A DNA stretch of 11,783 nucleotides. Source: Dehalococcoidales bacterium. GTDB taxonomy: Bacteria > Chloroflexota > Dehalococcoidia > Dehalococcoidales > ARS1013. Both the position numbers and the translations under genes were made by a program. Every line of letters starts with the position of its first letter. Within the stretch, counting starts at the first letter, position 1. A model generated the notes under the pieces. The model searched no databases. It saw nothing but the letters and a program-made list of their open reading frames with translations, and had not been told where the DNA came from. The DNA lies in contig NZEH01000038.1 in assembly GCA_002690375.1 (NCBI GenBank), forward strand, positions 1 through 11,783, read 5' to 3'. This document shows, in pieces, positions 1 through 5,998 of this stretch.

Positions 1-287
1 AGTCTGCCTAAAGAGAGACTTTGTACTCCCTCATGCACTGCTGAACAGGCAAGCACACAGGTGTTACAGCCGTCACACTTCAACTGATCATAGACAAGAT
101 AGGCTGCTGCCTTTGGTGCCATAGCAGCTGGGGCTGATCCAGCAGTCCACCAATTTGCTACGCCTGGTAGCTCTTCACAGGCTAACTGGCTACCAACAAC
201 ACCGACAACAACTCCACCAGCCATAACCGCACCGGCTCCCTTGAGGAACTCTCTTCGCGTCCGGCCTTCCTTGATAATGTTCTCCAT
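1..287 (-). CDS. Tat-exported [4Fe-4S] ferredoxin-type protein (partial)
   Basis: Only the first 95 residues are in the window; the gene continues past the left edge. The start is ATG at 287-285, preceded by a very strong ribosome binding site (AAGGAGGAG, about 6 nt away). Residues 10-16 read TRREFLK, a twin-arginine motif, followed by a Gly/Ala/Val-rich hydrophobic stretch to about residue 36. Translocation by the Tat system after cofactor insertion is therefore expected. Cys37 follows Gln-Leu-Ala, a poor lipobox, so a lipid anchor is doubtful. Residues 71-81 form CDGCNTCVLAC, the first half of a bacterial ferredoxin fold, followed by HEG and SLSLGR, as in DmsB/HybA-like or aldehyde-oxidoreductase-associated electron-transfer subunits. 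More clusters probably lie beyond the edge. Its likely role is extracytoplasmic electron transfer to a catalytic subunit encoded further left, which is inference. Confidence 0.88.
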   Translation of the reverse strand, partial: MENIIKEGRTRREFLKGAGAVMAGGVVVGVVGSQLACEELPGVANWWTAGSAPAAMAPKAAAYLVYDQLKCDGCNTCVLACSAVHEGVQSLSLGR

Positions 288-289
288 AA

Positions 290-352
290 TTATTCTCCTC
301 CTTTCAGTTTACCTAACTTCACCTTCCCTACAAGAATTTTTATATTCTTCAT
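290..352 (-). CDS. possible 20-codon leader ORF upstream of the Tat ferredoxin
   Basis: ATG at 352-350 is preceded by GGGAGG with 6 nt spacing, a better placed ribosome binding site than many real genes have. The frame runs 20 codons (starting MKNIKILVGK, Lys/Gly-rich, basic) to TAA at 292-290. That stop lies two bases before the ATG of the exported Fe-S protein, and the last Lys-Gly-Gly-Glu codons are themselves the downstream gene's Shine-Dalgarno. Translation of this ORF could therefore be coupled to the next gene. A 6 bp inverted repeat (AAGAAT/ATTCTT) lies within it. I recognise no family, and an ORF this short could arise by chance. Its position and binding site are the only evidence. 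Confidence 0.35.
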   Translation of the reverse strand: MKNIKILVGKVKLGKLKGGE

Positions 353-410
353 CCACATCCTCCCATAATTTAGTATTAGCTTATAGGCGCCTCCTCCTTG
401 GTGATCTCAA

Positions 411-427
411 GTAACCGGAACGGTCAC
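411..427 (-). other. hairpin in the 5' leader of the Tat ferredoxin mRNA
   Basis: On the minus-strand RNA the bases GUGACCG and CGGUUAC pair around a UUC loop (seven pairs, one G-U). This lies about 35-50 nt after the predicted start of transcription from the proximal promoter. No U-run follows, so it is not a terminator. I do not recognise a known riboswitch class. Confidence 0.3.
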
Positions 428-467
428 AAGCACCACCTTCTCAATTTTTTTAAAACAAAGACCACTC

Positions 468-497
468 TATATAGCATGTTTGAGGCATTCTTGTCAA
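468..497 (-). promoter_or_regulatory. sigma70-type promoter P1 for the Tat ferredoxin
   Basis: On the minus strand, a perfect TTGACA (497-492) is followed by an 18 bp spacer and TATATA (473-468). It gives a leader of about 170 nt before the ATG at 287. The -35 box sits in the context GACTTGACAAG, nearly the same as in the upstream promoter P2. Confidence 0.6.
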
Positions 498-538
498 GTC
501 TTTTGGTAAAATTGTCATGAGGTTCGAGGTTGAGTTAA

Positions 539-567
539 AGGATACACTTATTTGTAGCACTTGTCAA
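539..567 (-). promoter_or_regulatory. sigma70-type promoter P2, upstream of P1
   Basis: On the minus strand, TTGACA (567-562) is followed by a 17 bp spacer and TATCCT (544-539). It lies 70 bp upstream of P1 and directly after the CBS gene stop codon. Both -35 elements share the core ACTTGACAAG, so the pair may also be a repeated regulator site. The separate promoters imply that the exported Fe-S protein can be expressed apart from the preceding operon. Confidence 0.5.
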
Positions 568-606
568 GTTTTTGTAGATTTTTGGACCATTGTTACAAAA
601 ATATTG

Positions 607-1062
607 CTAGACTAGATGTTGTCTCCTGGAACGAGTTTTTCCGGGCACTAGGTCTATGTAACGGGTCTGCGTCTTGCACTCTGTTAATTGAAGGTTACAA
701 TTATCCCGCATTGATATCATGCCCTCCACTTTCTGGCCAACTACTACAGGGAGATGCCTAATCTTGTTCTGCTTCATTACGGTGGTTACATAATCTAGAT
801 TGTCGTCAGGAGTTCCTACAATTACACGCTGGGTCATCACATCTTGGACCTTGGTGATGTCAACGGCACTGCTACGCTGCAAACACTCTTTCAACAGGTC
901 TCTTTGGGAAATAATTCCCACTAGCTCGCCCTTGTCATTACAGACCGGTAGTGTCCCTATGTCACTCTCAACCAGTTTCTGTATAGCTGCGGAGAGTGTT
1001 TCACTTGGCCCAATAGTGATTAATGGGCGGTCATTGATTTTTAAGAAATCCCTTATCTTCAT
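607..1062 (-). CDS. CBS-pair domain protein
   Basis: A 151-residue soluble protein made of little more than two CBS motifs (about residues 10-60 and 75-125). The characteristic strings LPVCNDKGELVGIISQRDLL and HLPVVVGQKVEGMISMRD end the two repeats. CBS pairs usually bind adenine nucleotides and act as energy or redox sensors, but no effector domain is attached here. A longer reading to 1104 exists, but ATG at 1062 is preferred because TAAGGAGGT lies 11 nt before it and the family usually starts close to the first CBS motif. The polyferredoxin stop codon TAA (1082-1080) is the first part of this ribosome binding site, so the two genes are probably translated in a coupled manner. Position in the operon suggests regulation of, or docking to, the membrane electron-transfer proteins (inference). 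Confidence 0.88.
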   Translation of the reverse strand: MKIRDFLKINDRPLITIGPSETLSAAIQKLVESDIGTLPVCNDKGELVGIISQRDLLKECLQRSSAVDITKVQDVMTQRVIVGTPDDNLDYVTTVMKQNKIRHLPVVVGQKVEGMISMRDNCNLQLTECKTQTRYIDLVPGKTRSRRQHLV

Positions 1063-1079
1063 ATTACCACGATACCTCC

Positions 1080-2552
1080 TTATAGGGCGGCAGACAGTGT
1101 CCACAGTGCTGTCATGGCCAAGATGGAGATAAAAGCTCCTATCGGCAAAAAAGCCCTAAAGGCAATATCGCTATTCGAGAACATGCGCCCGGCCAGTTTA
1201 TAGGCAACATAGAGGCTGAAACCCAAGCCAAAAGTAATTAGCGCCAGCTGTAGCAAATATGTCTGGTTGGCGCTCAGAACTTGATTTACGATAGGCTCTT
1301 CTATATCAACACGGTTAAGCGGGAAATCTAGGAACAGGGCGCTTATCGAATTAGCGAGCATCCCCCATGTACGCAACACATGATCTATGATATCAGAGAG
1401 GAACTTCATTACTCCCAGAGGTAGCACTGCGTAGCCGAAATGGACGAAGAAGGCATTGGTTGAGATGTCTTTGGCGCCGCTAAATAGTTTTGACAGGTAG
1501 CTAAAGCTATACATAAAAAGCAAGGTGGCAGCGATAGCCCCCAGATAAAGCGCACCAATACCCACTATTCGGGGCCAATCAGCGGTACGCCCCAGATAAA
1601 ACAAAAACACACTTACTAGCCGGGGCCAATCAGCGGGGGGTGCGCTGGGCCAAAATTCACGTGTGAAGATATTCACTTGGGGTAGGAAGAGGACTAGGAA
1701 GAGGGCCACTACGGTAACCACTCCGGATATGGTTACGGCGCCAACAGACTCATCAAGTCTGGCTTTCTTTCTGGCCCATAGGTCGTGTCCCCAGCGTCTA
1801 AACCTCATCCCAATGTTATCGTGAGGACAGGCCTTGATACACTCGGTGCAAAGAATGCAATCGCGGTTCGTATCCATGTCTCCTCCTGGAAACTCGAGAA
1901 CGGGGCAGCCATAGAACCGCTCGTTGCCTCTAAAGCAGTCCTTTGTCTGGCACTTGCGACAGACTTCGGCCTTCTTTTTCCGAATCTCAAATGGGGCGAA
2001 CATGGAGGAGACGCCGATAAAGAGAGTGACGGGGCAGAGGTAGAGGCAAAAGGTCCTTTTTTCAAAAACGATAGCTACCCCTATTGCCCCCACAACTATC
2101 GCTATAATGAGAGCGGCGGTGAGGCTAGGACTGTTAGAAATCCCATATCCGTAGTCCAGAAAAATGAAGATAAGGAAGAGAACTAGGGCAAGCCACAAGT
2201 TCCTATGCTTGGGGGGATACTTCTTATTGAACCCTAGACTCCATTTGCTTTTCCACCACGGGCTGAGCCTCTGTATCCAATCCCCAAAAACACCGATGGG
2301 ACACATAAAGCACCAGCCCCGGCCAACGAGGACAAAGAGTAAAATCAACAGCCCCCACCATATCATCCAGAAAAACACCATGCCAAAGTTTAAGGCCGGG
2401 TTTTCGACCCCGTATATAACGGCGATGGTAGCTATAGTAGAGATGACCAGCAGCGGGGCAACGAAAAGGAATTGAAAATAGTGGAGCTTTACCAGACGCC
2501 TGATGAAGCTAATCTCCATGAGGTCAGTAGTAAGCTTCTTGGACCACTTCAT
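1080..2552 (-). CDS. NapH/NosR-like membrane polyferredoxin with C-terminal membrane domain
   Basis: A 490-residue integral membrane protein. Hydrophobic helices lie at about 25-48, 55-78, 118-134 and 143-163, interleaved with the two CP motifs typical of the NapH/NosR/CcoG class (C81-x2-C84-P and C169-x3-C173-P). Two [4Fe-4S] sites follow: C198, C201, C206, C216-P and C232, C235, C238, C242-P. Residues from about 270 to the end form a further set of hydrophobic helices not found in short NapH proteins. Family members pass electrons between the quinone pool or cytoplasmic donors and periplasmic acceptors. The start ATG at 2552 overlaps the stop of the cupredoxin gene by ATGA. An in-frame 51 bp tandem duplication lies in the C-terminal part. 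No FMN-binding domain of the full NosR type is present, so I do not call it nosR. Confidence 0.85.
   Translation of the reverse strand: MKWSKKLTTDLMEISFIRRLVKLHYFQFLFVAPLLVISTIATIAVIYGVENPALNFGMVFFWMIWWGLLILLFVLVGRGWCFMCPIGVFGDWIQRLSPWWKSKWSLGFNKKYPPKHRNLWLALVLFLIFIFLDYGYGISNSPSLTAALIIAIVVGAIGVAIVFEKRTFCLYLCPVTLFIGVSSMFAPFEIRKKKAEVCRKCQTKDCFRGNERFYGCPVLEFPGGDMDTNRDCILCTECIKACPHDNIGMRFRRWGHDLWARKKARLDESVGAVTISGVVTVVALFLVLFLPQVNIFTREFWPSAPPADWPRLVSVFLFYLGRTADWPRIVGIGALYLGAIAATLLFMYSFSYLSKLFSGAKDISTNAFFVHFGYAVLPLGVMKFLSDIIDHVLRTWGMLANSISALFLDFPLNRVDIEEPIVNQVLSANQTYLLQLALITFGLGFSLYVAYKLAGRMFSNSDIAFRAFLPIGAFISILAMTALWTLSAAL
1539..1640 (-). repeat. 51 bp in-frame tandem duplication inside the polyferredoxin gene
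   Basis: Bases 1539-1589 and 1590-1640 align without gaps at about 38 of 51 positions (counted by eye), with identical blocks of 11 and 16 bases. In protein they give two 17-residue units, both of the form ADWPR-hydrophobic-YLG. The units lie between hydrophobic segments of the C-terminal membrane domain. Confidence 0.8.
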
Positions 2553-3130
2553 CCGGTTTCACGTCTCCCCGTAACGCCCGTAATGATAAAGGCGATGAAT
2601 ACGCCGGCCATGACTGTGCTAGCAACATAGGGTAAAATCTTATTCATCCCGATACCGATGAATAAGGTAGGGGTACCGACAATTATTTTCCCTTTCAAAA
2701 TAGGATGCCCCATACCACAAAATATGCTGCAGTACATCGTATAGATGCCCTCTTCCACATCTGGTGGTATCATTACTTCCTGCTGCGACTTTGAATGAGC
2801 GTACACAGCCAGATTAATACCCAACTCATTTATGGCAAAGCCATGCGTAATGTCTTCACTTTTAAGGATGAACCTTACCCTATCCCCAGGGTTTACTTTA
2901 AGGATTACCGGATTATAATACCATTGCTGCACTGATATTCTGAACTCCCTCACTCCCTCCGGTAGTAAATCTCCTTCCTTTATCTCAGTTACCATGTTTT
3001 GAATGCCATAAGCTATGCTGCCAGTAAAAAGAGTGGTAATCAGTAACGTTATGGCAATGAGTAAAGATGCCACTAAATAGAAACGTCCACGTTTTTGGGG
3101 AACTTCTTGGGGTTGTTTCTCTTTTTCCAT
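2549..3130 (-). CDS. membrane-anchored CuA-like cupredoxin (cytochrome oxidase subunit II-like)
   Basis: A 193-residue protein with a charged N-terminus, a transmembrane helix at about 17-40, a cupredoxin domain at about 60-152 and a second hydrophobic helix at 167-187. The metal site resembles the dinuclear CuA centre of cytochrome oxidase subunit II and NosZ: His96 in ITHGF, then C134-SIF-C138-GMG-H142. The usual axial Met three residues after that His is replaced by Leu145. Membrane topology places the copper domain outside the cytoplasm. No oxidase subunit I is in the window, so it is probably an electron carrier for the adjoining polyferredoxin rather than part of a terminal oxidase (inference). 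The start chosen is ATG at 3130; TTG at 3133 directly before it is also possible. The ribosome binding site is weak (AAGG, about 10 nt away). First gene of its operon. Confidence 0.85.
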   Translation of the reverse strand: MEKEKQPQEVPQKRGRFYLVASLLIAITLLITTLFTGSIAYGIQNMVTEIKEGDLLPEGVREFRISVQQWYYNPVILKVNPGDRVRFILKSEDITHGFAINELGINLAVYAHSKSQQEVMIPPDVEEGIYTMYCSIFCGMGHPILKGKIIVGTPTLFIGIGMNKILPYVASTVMAGVFIAFIITGVTGRRETG

Positions 3131-3231
3131 CAAGGTCCAACCTTATTAGTAACAGTTGCCCCTCATCGACGGCAAAAAACCGGTGCTCTAGTGGCAGGTA
3201 GCAAAGGCAGTCCCGGCAGCGCATCTACCAG

Positions 3232-3444
3232 TAGCGTAGCCGGTTTAACTTTTAGTCGTGTAATCTACCGAAAACTATGATAGCCCAGTCTAGCTTAGCT
3301 GTCAATAAAAGTCAACATCCATAAACTATTTATCTATCATTAGCGTATCTGGCTTAACCTTTAGTTGTGTAATCTGCCGAAAACTGTGGTACATCAGTCT
3401 AGCCTAGCCGTCAATAAAAGTCAATACCTATAAACTATTCATCT
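3232..3444. repeat. two ~104 bp direct repeats (3232-3335 and 3341-3444)
   Basis: The copies align without gaps at an offset of 109 bases. I count about 17 differences in 104 positions (about 84% identical), of which about 14 are transitions. The block gtcaataaaagtcaa is identical in both. Copy A holds a good minus-strand promoter (TTGACA-17-TATCAT). The equivalent site in copy B has decayed to TTGACG-17-TACCAC. Neither copy has a plausible ORF or terminal inverted repeats. Confidence 0.85.
3277..3305 (-). promoter_or_regulatory. promoter of the CuA-like / polyferredoxin / CBS operon
   Basis: On the minus strand, TTGACA (3305-3300) is followed by a 17 bp spacer and TATCAT (3282-3277). It is inside repeat copy A. 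A second TTGAC lies exactly 10 bp upstream of the -35 box, giving TTGAC-N5-TTGAC on one helix face, a pattern typical of tandem response-regulator sites. The predicted leader is about 140 nt. Confidence 0.55.
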
Positions 3445-3445
3445 G

Positions 3446-3463
3446 GTGATAAAGGGATATCAC
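3446..3463. promoter_or_regulatory. operator-like palindrome GTGATA-N6-TATCAC
   Basis: A perfect 6 bp inverted repeat with a 6 bp spacer, directly beside repeat copy B and about 30 bp before the tRNA promoter. The size and symmetry fit a dimeric helix-turn-helix regulator site. No cognate regulator is encoded in the window. Confidence 0.35.
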
Positions 3464-3491
3464 AGGTTTCGCTAAAGATAAGATGCACTTC

Positions 3492-3520
3492 TTTACAAAG
3501 CTCGCTTCCTAAGCTAAAAT
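3492..3520 (+). promoter_or_regulatory. promoter of tRNA-Val
   Basis: TTTACA (3492-3497), a 17 bp spacer and TAAAAT (3515-3520) lie 12 bp before the first base of the tRNA, leaving a leader of only a few nucleotides. Confidence 0.6.
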
Positions 3521-3532
3521 AGCTATGATTTG

Positions 3533-3608
3533 GGGCGGTTAGCTCAGTGGTGAGAGCGCTTGCTTCACACGCAAGAGGTCACTGGTTCAAATCCAGTACC
3601 GCCCACCA
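3533..3608 (+). tRNA. tRNA-Val (anticodon CAC)
   Basis: A complete 76 nt cloverleaf. The acceptor stem is GGGCGGT (3533-3539) with ACCGCCC (3598-3604). The D arm is GCTC/GAGC, the anticodon arm is CTTGC/GCAAG with loop TTCACAC, so the anticodon is CAC, which reads the GUG valine codon. The T arm is ACTGG/CCAGT with loop TTCAAAT. The discriminator A and CCA end (3606-3608) are encoded in the DNA. No clear terminator follows; bases 3609-3712 hold nothing I can identify. Confidence 0.97.
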
Positions 3609-3712
3609 CCTTATATTTTATTAGCGAAATCGTTTCCAAAATACATCAATTTTTCTCGTTGCCCATTGGGTTCTCCGTAATTATTTGTTCAGTTGCTATC
3701 ATTACCGCTTCC

Positions 3713-3732
3713 TTTCTGGCTTAAGCCGGAAA
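3713..3732 (-). terminator. possible hairpin just after the flavodiiron gene
   Basis: TTTC-GGCTTAAGCC-GAAA symmetry with one mismatched pair, starting 3 nt after the flavodiiron stop codon on the minus strand. No U-run follows, so it is at best a weak terminator or an mRNA 3'-end structure. Confidence 0.25.
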
Positions 3733-3735
3733 CTA

Positions 3736-4920
3736 TTAAGTGAAGTTGTGCTCTTTGTGCTTCTGGACAATGGTATTAGCCAGATTATCTAGAGCCTTGA
3801 AATCTGCTTCTTTGGGAAAACCCTTACTCAGCACTGGTTCCAGTATTTCTATCTTCAAACTAGAGAGTATTGTGGCGAGTTGCTCAACAGCCTTACCTCC
3901 CCAGCCATAGGAACCGATGATAGAGATAAATTTCAGTTTTGGTCTCAGAGCACTTGTTAGGAAAGTGGCATAAACAGCACTCGGATGGGCACCGGCAAGC
4001 ACGGTGGGCGTCCCGAAAACAACTGTCGCCGCATCTACCAATGCCATTGCTAGGTTTCCACTGTCAGTTACGGGAAGGTCAAACTGTTTCACCACCACGC
4101 CCTTTTCGGCTAGAAGGTCAACCAAATATTCGACCATCTTGTGGGTACTGCCATGCATCGAGACATAGGGTAAGACCACAATGTTTTTGGGCTTATCCAC
4201 AACCCAGCTATAATACGCTTTCATAATGGACGCTGGCTTGTCATACAAGGGACCGTGGCTGGCAGCAATAATGTCAATGGTGTAGTCTTTTAGTTTTTCA
4301 AGGTCTTTCTGGATATTGGTTCGGAAAGGCATCATGATTTCGGCATAATACCTCTTGGCTGCCTCAATAGCCTGCCACTCATCAGTTACATACAGGTCTG
4401 TCGTAGCGAGATGGGCACCGAAGAAATCACAGGAAAAGAGTATCCTGACTTCTCTTAAATAGGTGGACATTGTCTCTGGCCAGTGAACCCAAGGAGTATA
4501 GATAAATTCAAGAGTTCTGTCCCCTAGGGAAATGGTATCTTTATCACTGACCGTTATAAACCGCTCTTCTGGAATCATGAGCAGGTCGATGAGCATATCT
4601 TTACATCTAGGGTTAGTGATCACTTGTGCCTGAGGGTATTTTTGGAGGACTTGAGGGATAGTGCCGGAATGGTCCTGCTCGGCGTGATTGGCGACAACAT
4701 AGTCTATATTATCAATCCCAAGTTGGTTCAGGTTATTTATCAGAGCGTTCTGCATAGTGGGGTCTACGGTATCAATAAGAGCCGTCTTCTCAGTACCTAT
4801 TATTAGATATGAGTTATAGCTCGTGCCATCGGGCAGTGGTATCAGCGCATCAAATAACCGTCTATCCCAGTCAATAGCTCCCACCCAGTAAATACCTGGT
4901 TTTATCTCTCTTGGTTTCAT
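3736..4920 (-). CDS. fprA: flavodiiron protein (FprA-type O2/NO reductase)
   Basis: 394 residues, the usual length of a two-domain flavodiiron protein. The N-terminal metallo-beta-lactamase-like domain (1 to about 245) carries all expected diiron ligands: H79-x-E81-x-D83-H84 in NHAEQDHSG, H146, D165 and H222 in SHGPLY. The C-terminal flavodoxin domain (about 247-394) begins VVLPYVSMHGSTHKM, where the FMN phosphate loop is normally SMYGST. Such enzymes reduce O2 to water or NO to N2O in the cytoplasm of anaerobes, with electrons usually from rubredoxin. No rubredoxin or flavin reductase domain is fused here. The ATG at 4920 has AAGGA 9 nt upstream. It lies 58 nt after the blue-copper gene on the same strand, probably as the last gene of that operon. 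Confidence 0.95.
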   Translation of the reverse strand: MKPREIKPGIYWVGAIDWDRRLFDALIPLPDGTSYNSYLIIGTEKTALIDTVDPTMQNALINNLNQLGIDNIDYVVANHAEQDHSGTIPQVLQKYPQAQVITNPRCKDMLIDLLMIPEERFITVSDKDTISLGDRTLEFIYTPWVHWPETMSTYLREVRILFSCDFFGAHLATTDLYVTDEWQAIEAAKRYYAEIMMPFRTNIQKDLEKLKDYTIDIIAASHGPLYDKPASIMKAYYSWVVDKPKNIVVLPYVSMHGSTHKMVEYLVDLLAEKGVVVKQFDLPVTDSGNLAMALVDAATVVFGTPTVLAGAHPSAVYATFLTSALRPKLKFISIIGSYGWGGKAVEQLATILSSLKIEILEPVLSKGFPKEADFKALDNLANTIVQKHKEHNFT

Positions 4921-4978
4921 CTTATTCTATCCTTTCAAACTCACTCTGACTTGCTTCCTTTTTCTCTGCATTAAAGGT

Positions 4979-5689
4979 CTAGCTTGGCCAGCCAAAGAAT
5001 ATTATCGCCAGTGAAGCATGTATTATTACCGAGGCCCAAAAAACTCTCCAGATATAGCAGTGGTATTGATAAAAGCGTTGATATGATCGATACTTCATCA
5101 GCTTTACACCCAACTTCGAACCGCCAAGACAACGGCAGGAGAAGAAGATTAACACTCCGCCTACCAGATTGACAATTCCCAGAATGACTATCAACCTACT
5201 TGCTAACAGTGGATCAATGATCTTCCCATCAGTCTTCGAAAGAAATTGGGCTTCGCTGTCTACAAAAATCTTCCCCTTCATATATGAGTGAATGGTGCAG
5301 GAGTATTCGAAAATGCCCTTCTGCTCAAAGATATAGCTGAAAGTAGCGCCACGGGAGAAGTTGCCACTATCAAATAGAGCACGCGGGCTACTCACGGTAT
5401 GAGGTTGTGAGTCGTTGTTATGCCATATGACAGTGGTGCCAATCGAGATATTGAGCGTGGCTGGTTTAAAGGCGAACCCTTCTATTACCACATCAACTTG
5501 TGGTGGCATTGTTAGTGGTGTCGGTGTCGGCGTTAGTGTTGATGTTTGGAGTAGTCCTGGGCTTGGGACGGGGGATTTTGCCGTTAACTGGTAAGGAGTC
5601 ACCAGCCCAACAACGCAGAACACTACGAAAAGCACTAAGCCGATTTTAAAACACCTTATCATAGTTATTACCCTGAGATAGCTCCTCAT
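4979..5689 (-). CDS. amicyanin-like blue-copper protein with C-terminal membrane tail
   Basis: 236 residues. A hydrophobic export signal (about 11-31) is followed by a Pro/Thr/Ser linker (38-62) and a plastocyanin/amicyanin-type domain (about 63-145). The type 1 copper ligands are visible: H97 in QPHTVS, then C131-x2-H134-x2-M137 in CTIHSYMKG, the short spacing typical of amicyanin and pseudoazurin-like domains. Two more hydrophobic segments follow (about 160-184 and 211-233), separated by a basic stretch; the second is flanked by H210 and contains H224. I do not recognise this tail. It would anchor the copper domain and might bind a cofactor (speculation). The start is uncertain: ATG at 5689 is taken, but ATG at 5662 with AGGG 9 nt upstream also gives a good signal peptide. 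It lies 7 nt after the decayed DUF5661-like gene and 58 nt before the flavodiiron gene. Confidence 0.82.
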   Translation of the reverse strand: MRSYLRVITMIRCFKIGLVLFVVFCVVGLVTPYQLTAKSPVPSPGLLQTSTLTPTPTPLTMPPQVDVVIEGFAFKPATLNISIGTTVIWHNNDSQPHTVSSPRALFDSGNFSRGATFSYIFEQKGIFEYSCTIHSYMKGKIFVDSEAQFLSKTDGKIIDPLLASRLIVILGIVNLVGGVLIFFSCRCLGGSKLGVKLMKYRSYQRFYQYHCYIWRVFWASVIIHASLAIIFFGWPS

Positions 5690-5695
5690 TACTTA

Positions 5696-5968
5696 CTAAG
5701 GATTACTCCACCTACTTTTGATTTCCCTTTCCATCTTTTTAAGCCTCGTGTAGTAACTTAAACATTTATTGAGATGAGCTAAAGCAATTGCCCCGGTCAT
5801 CTAGGATTATCGTTAGTAACATTGGTATGTGGGGCAACTAGACCGCACTCAGGCTCGACATCAAGCCCCATCCTACTATTGCTCGGCATCGTACTTACTC
5901 CGATCTGTACCTAGGATCTCGCCAATTCGTTTGGCGTCTTCGGTAGTGAATAGCTTTTTGCTTGCCAT
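5696..5968 (-). pseudogene. decayed small gene, DUF5661-like, with two frameshifts
   Basis: From ATG at 5968 (AGGGG 6 nt upstream) the frame encodes 30 residues, including FTTEDAKRIGEILGTDRSKY, then meets TAG at 5878. Moving to the next frame (5874-5803) gives RMGLDVEPECGLVAPHTNVT and NDNP. Returning to the first frame (5797-5696) gives TGAIALAHLNKCLSYYTRLK, KMEREIKSRWSNP and a stop. Joined, the three pieces make a continuous protein of about 90 residues that matches my memory of the DUF5661 pattern (EQFRMGMDVELEHG, then NVTNDDP, then TGKIALAHLNEF). The lesions are an extra base at 5875-5878 and a missing base at 5798-5802. Function of the family is unknown. It is the first unit of the blue-copper/flavodiiron operon. 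Confidence 0.75.
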
Positions 5969-5998
5969 GTTTGCCCCTGAGTTTCTATTCTTAGAGTA

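Noticed and set aside
1785..2186. 133-codon plus-strand frame opposite the polyferredoxin
   Set aside because: It is the antisense reflection of the cysteine-rich coding region; no start signal and no recognisable domain.
3232..3444. CRISPR array or insertion-sequence ends
   Set aside because: Only two long direct copies with a 5 bp gap, no spacers, no terminal inverted repeats and no transposase nearby.
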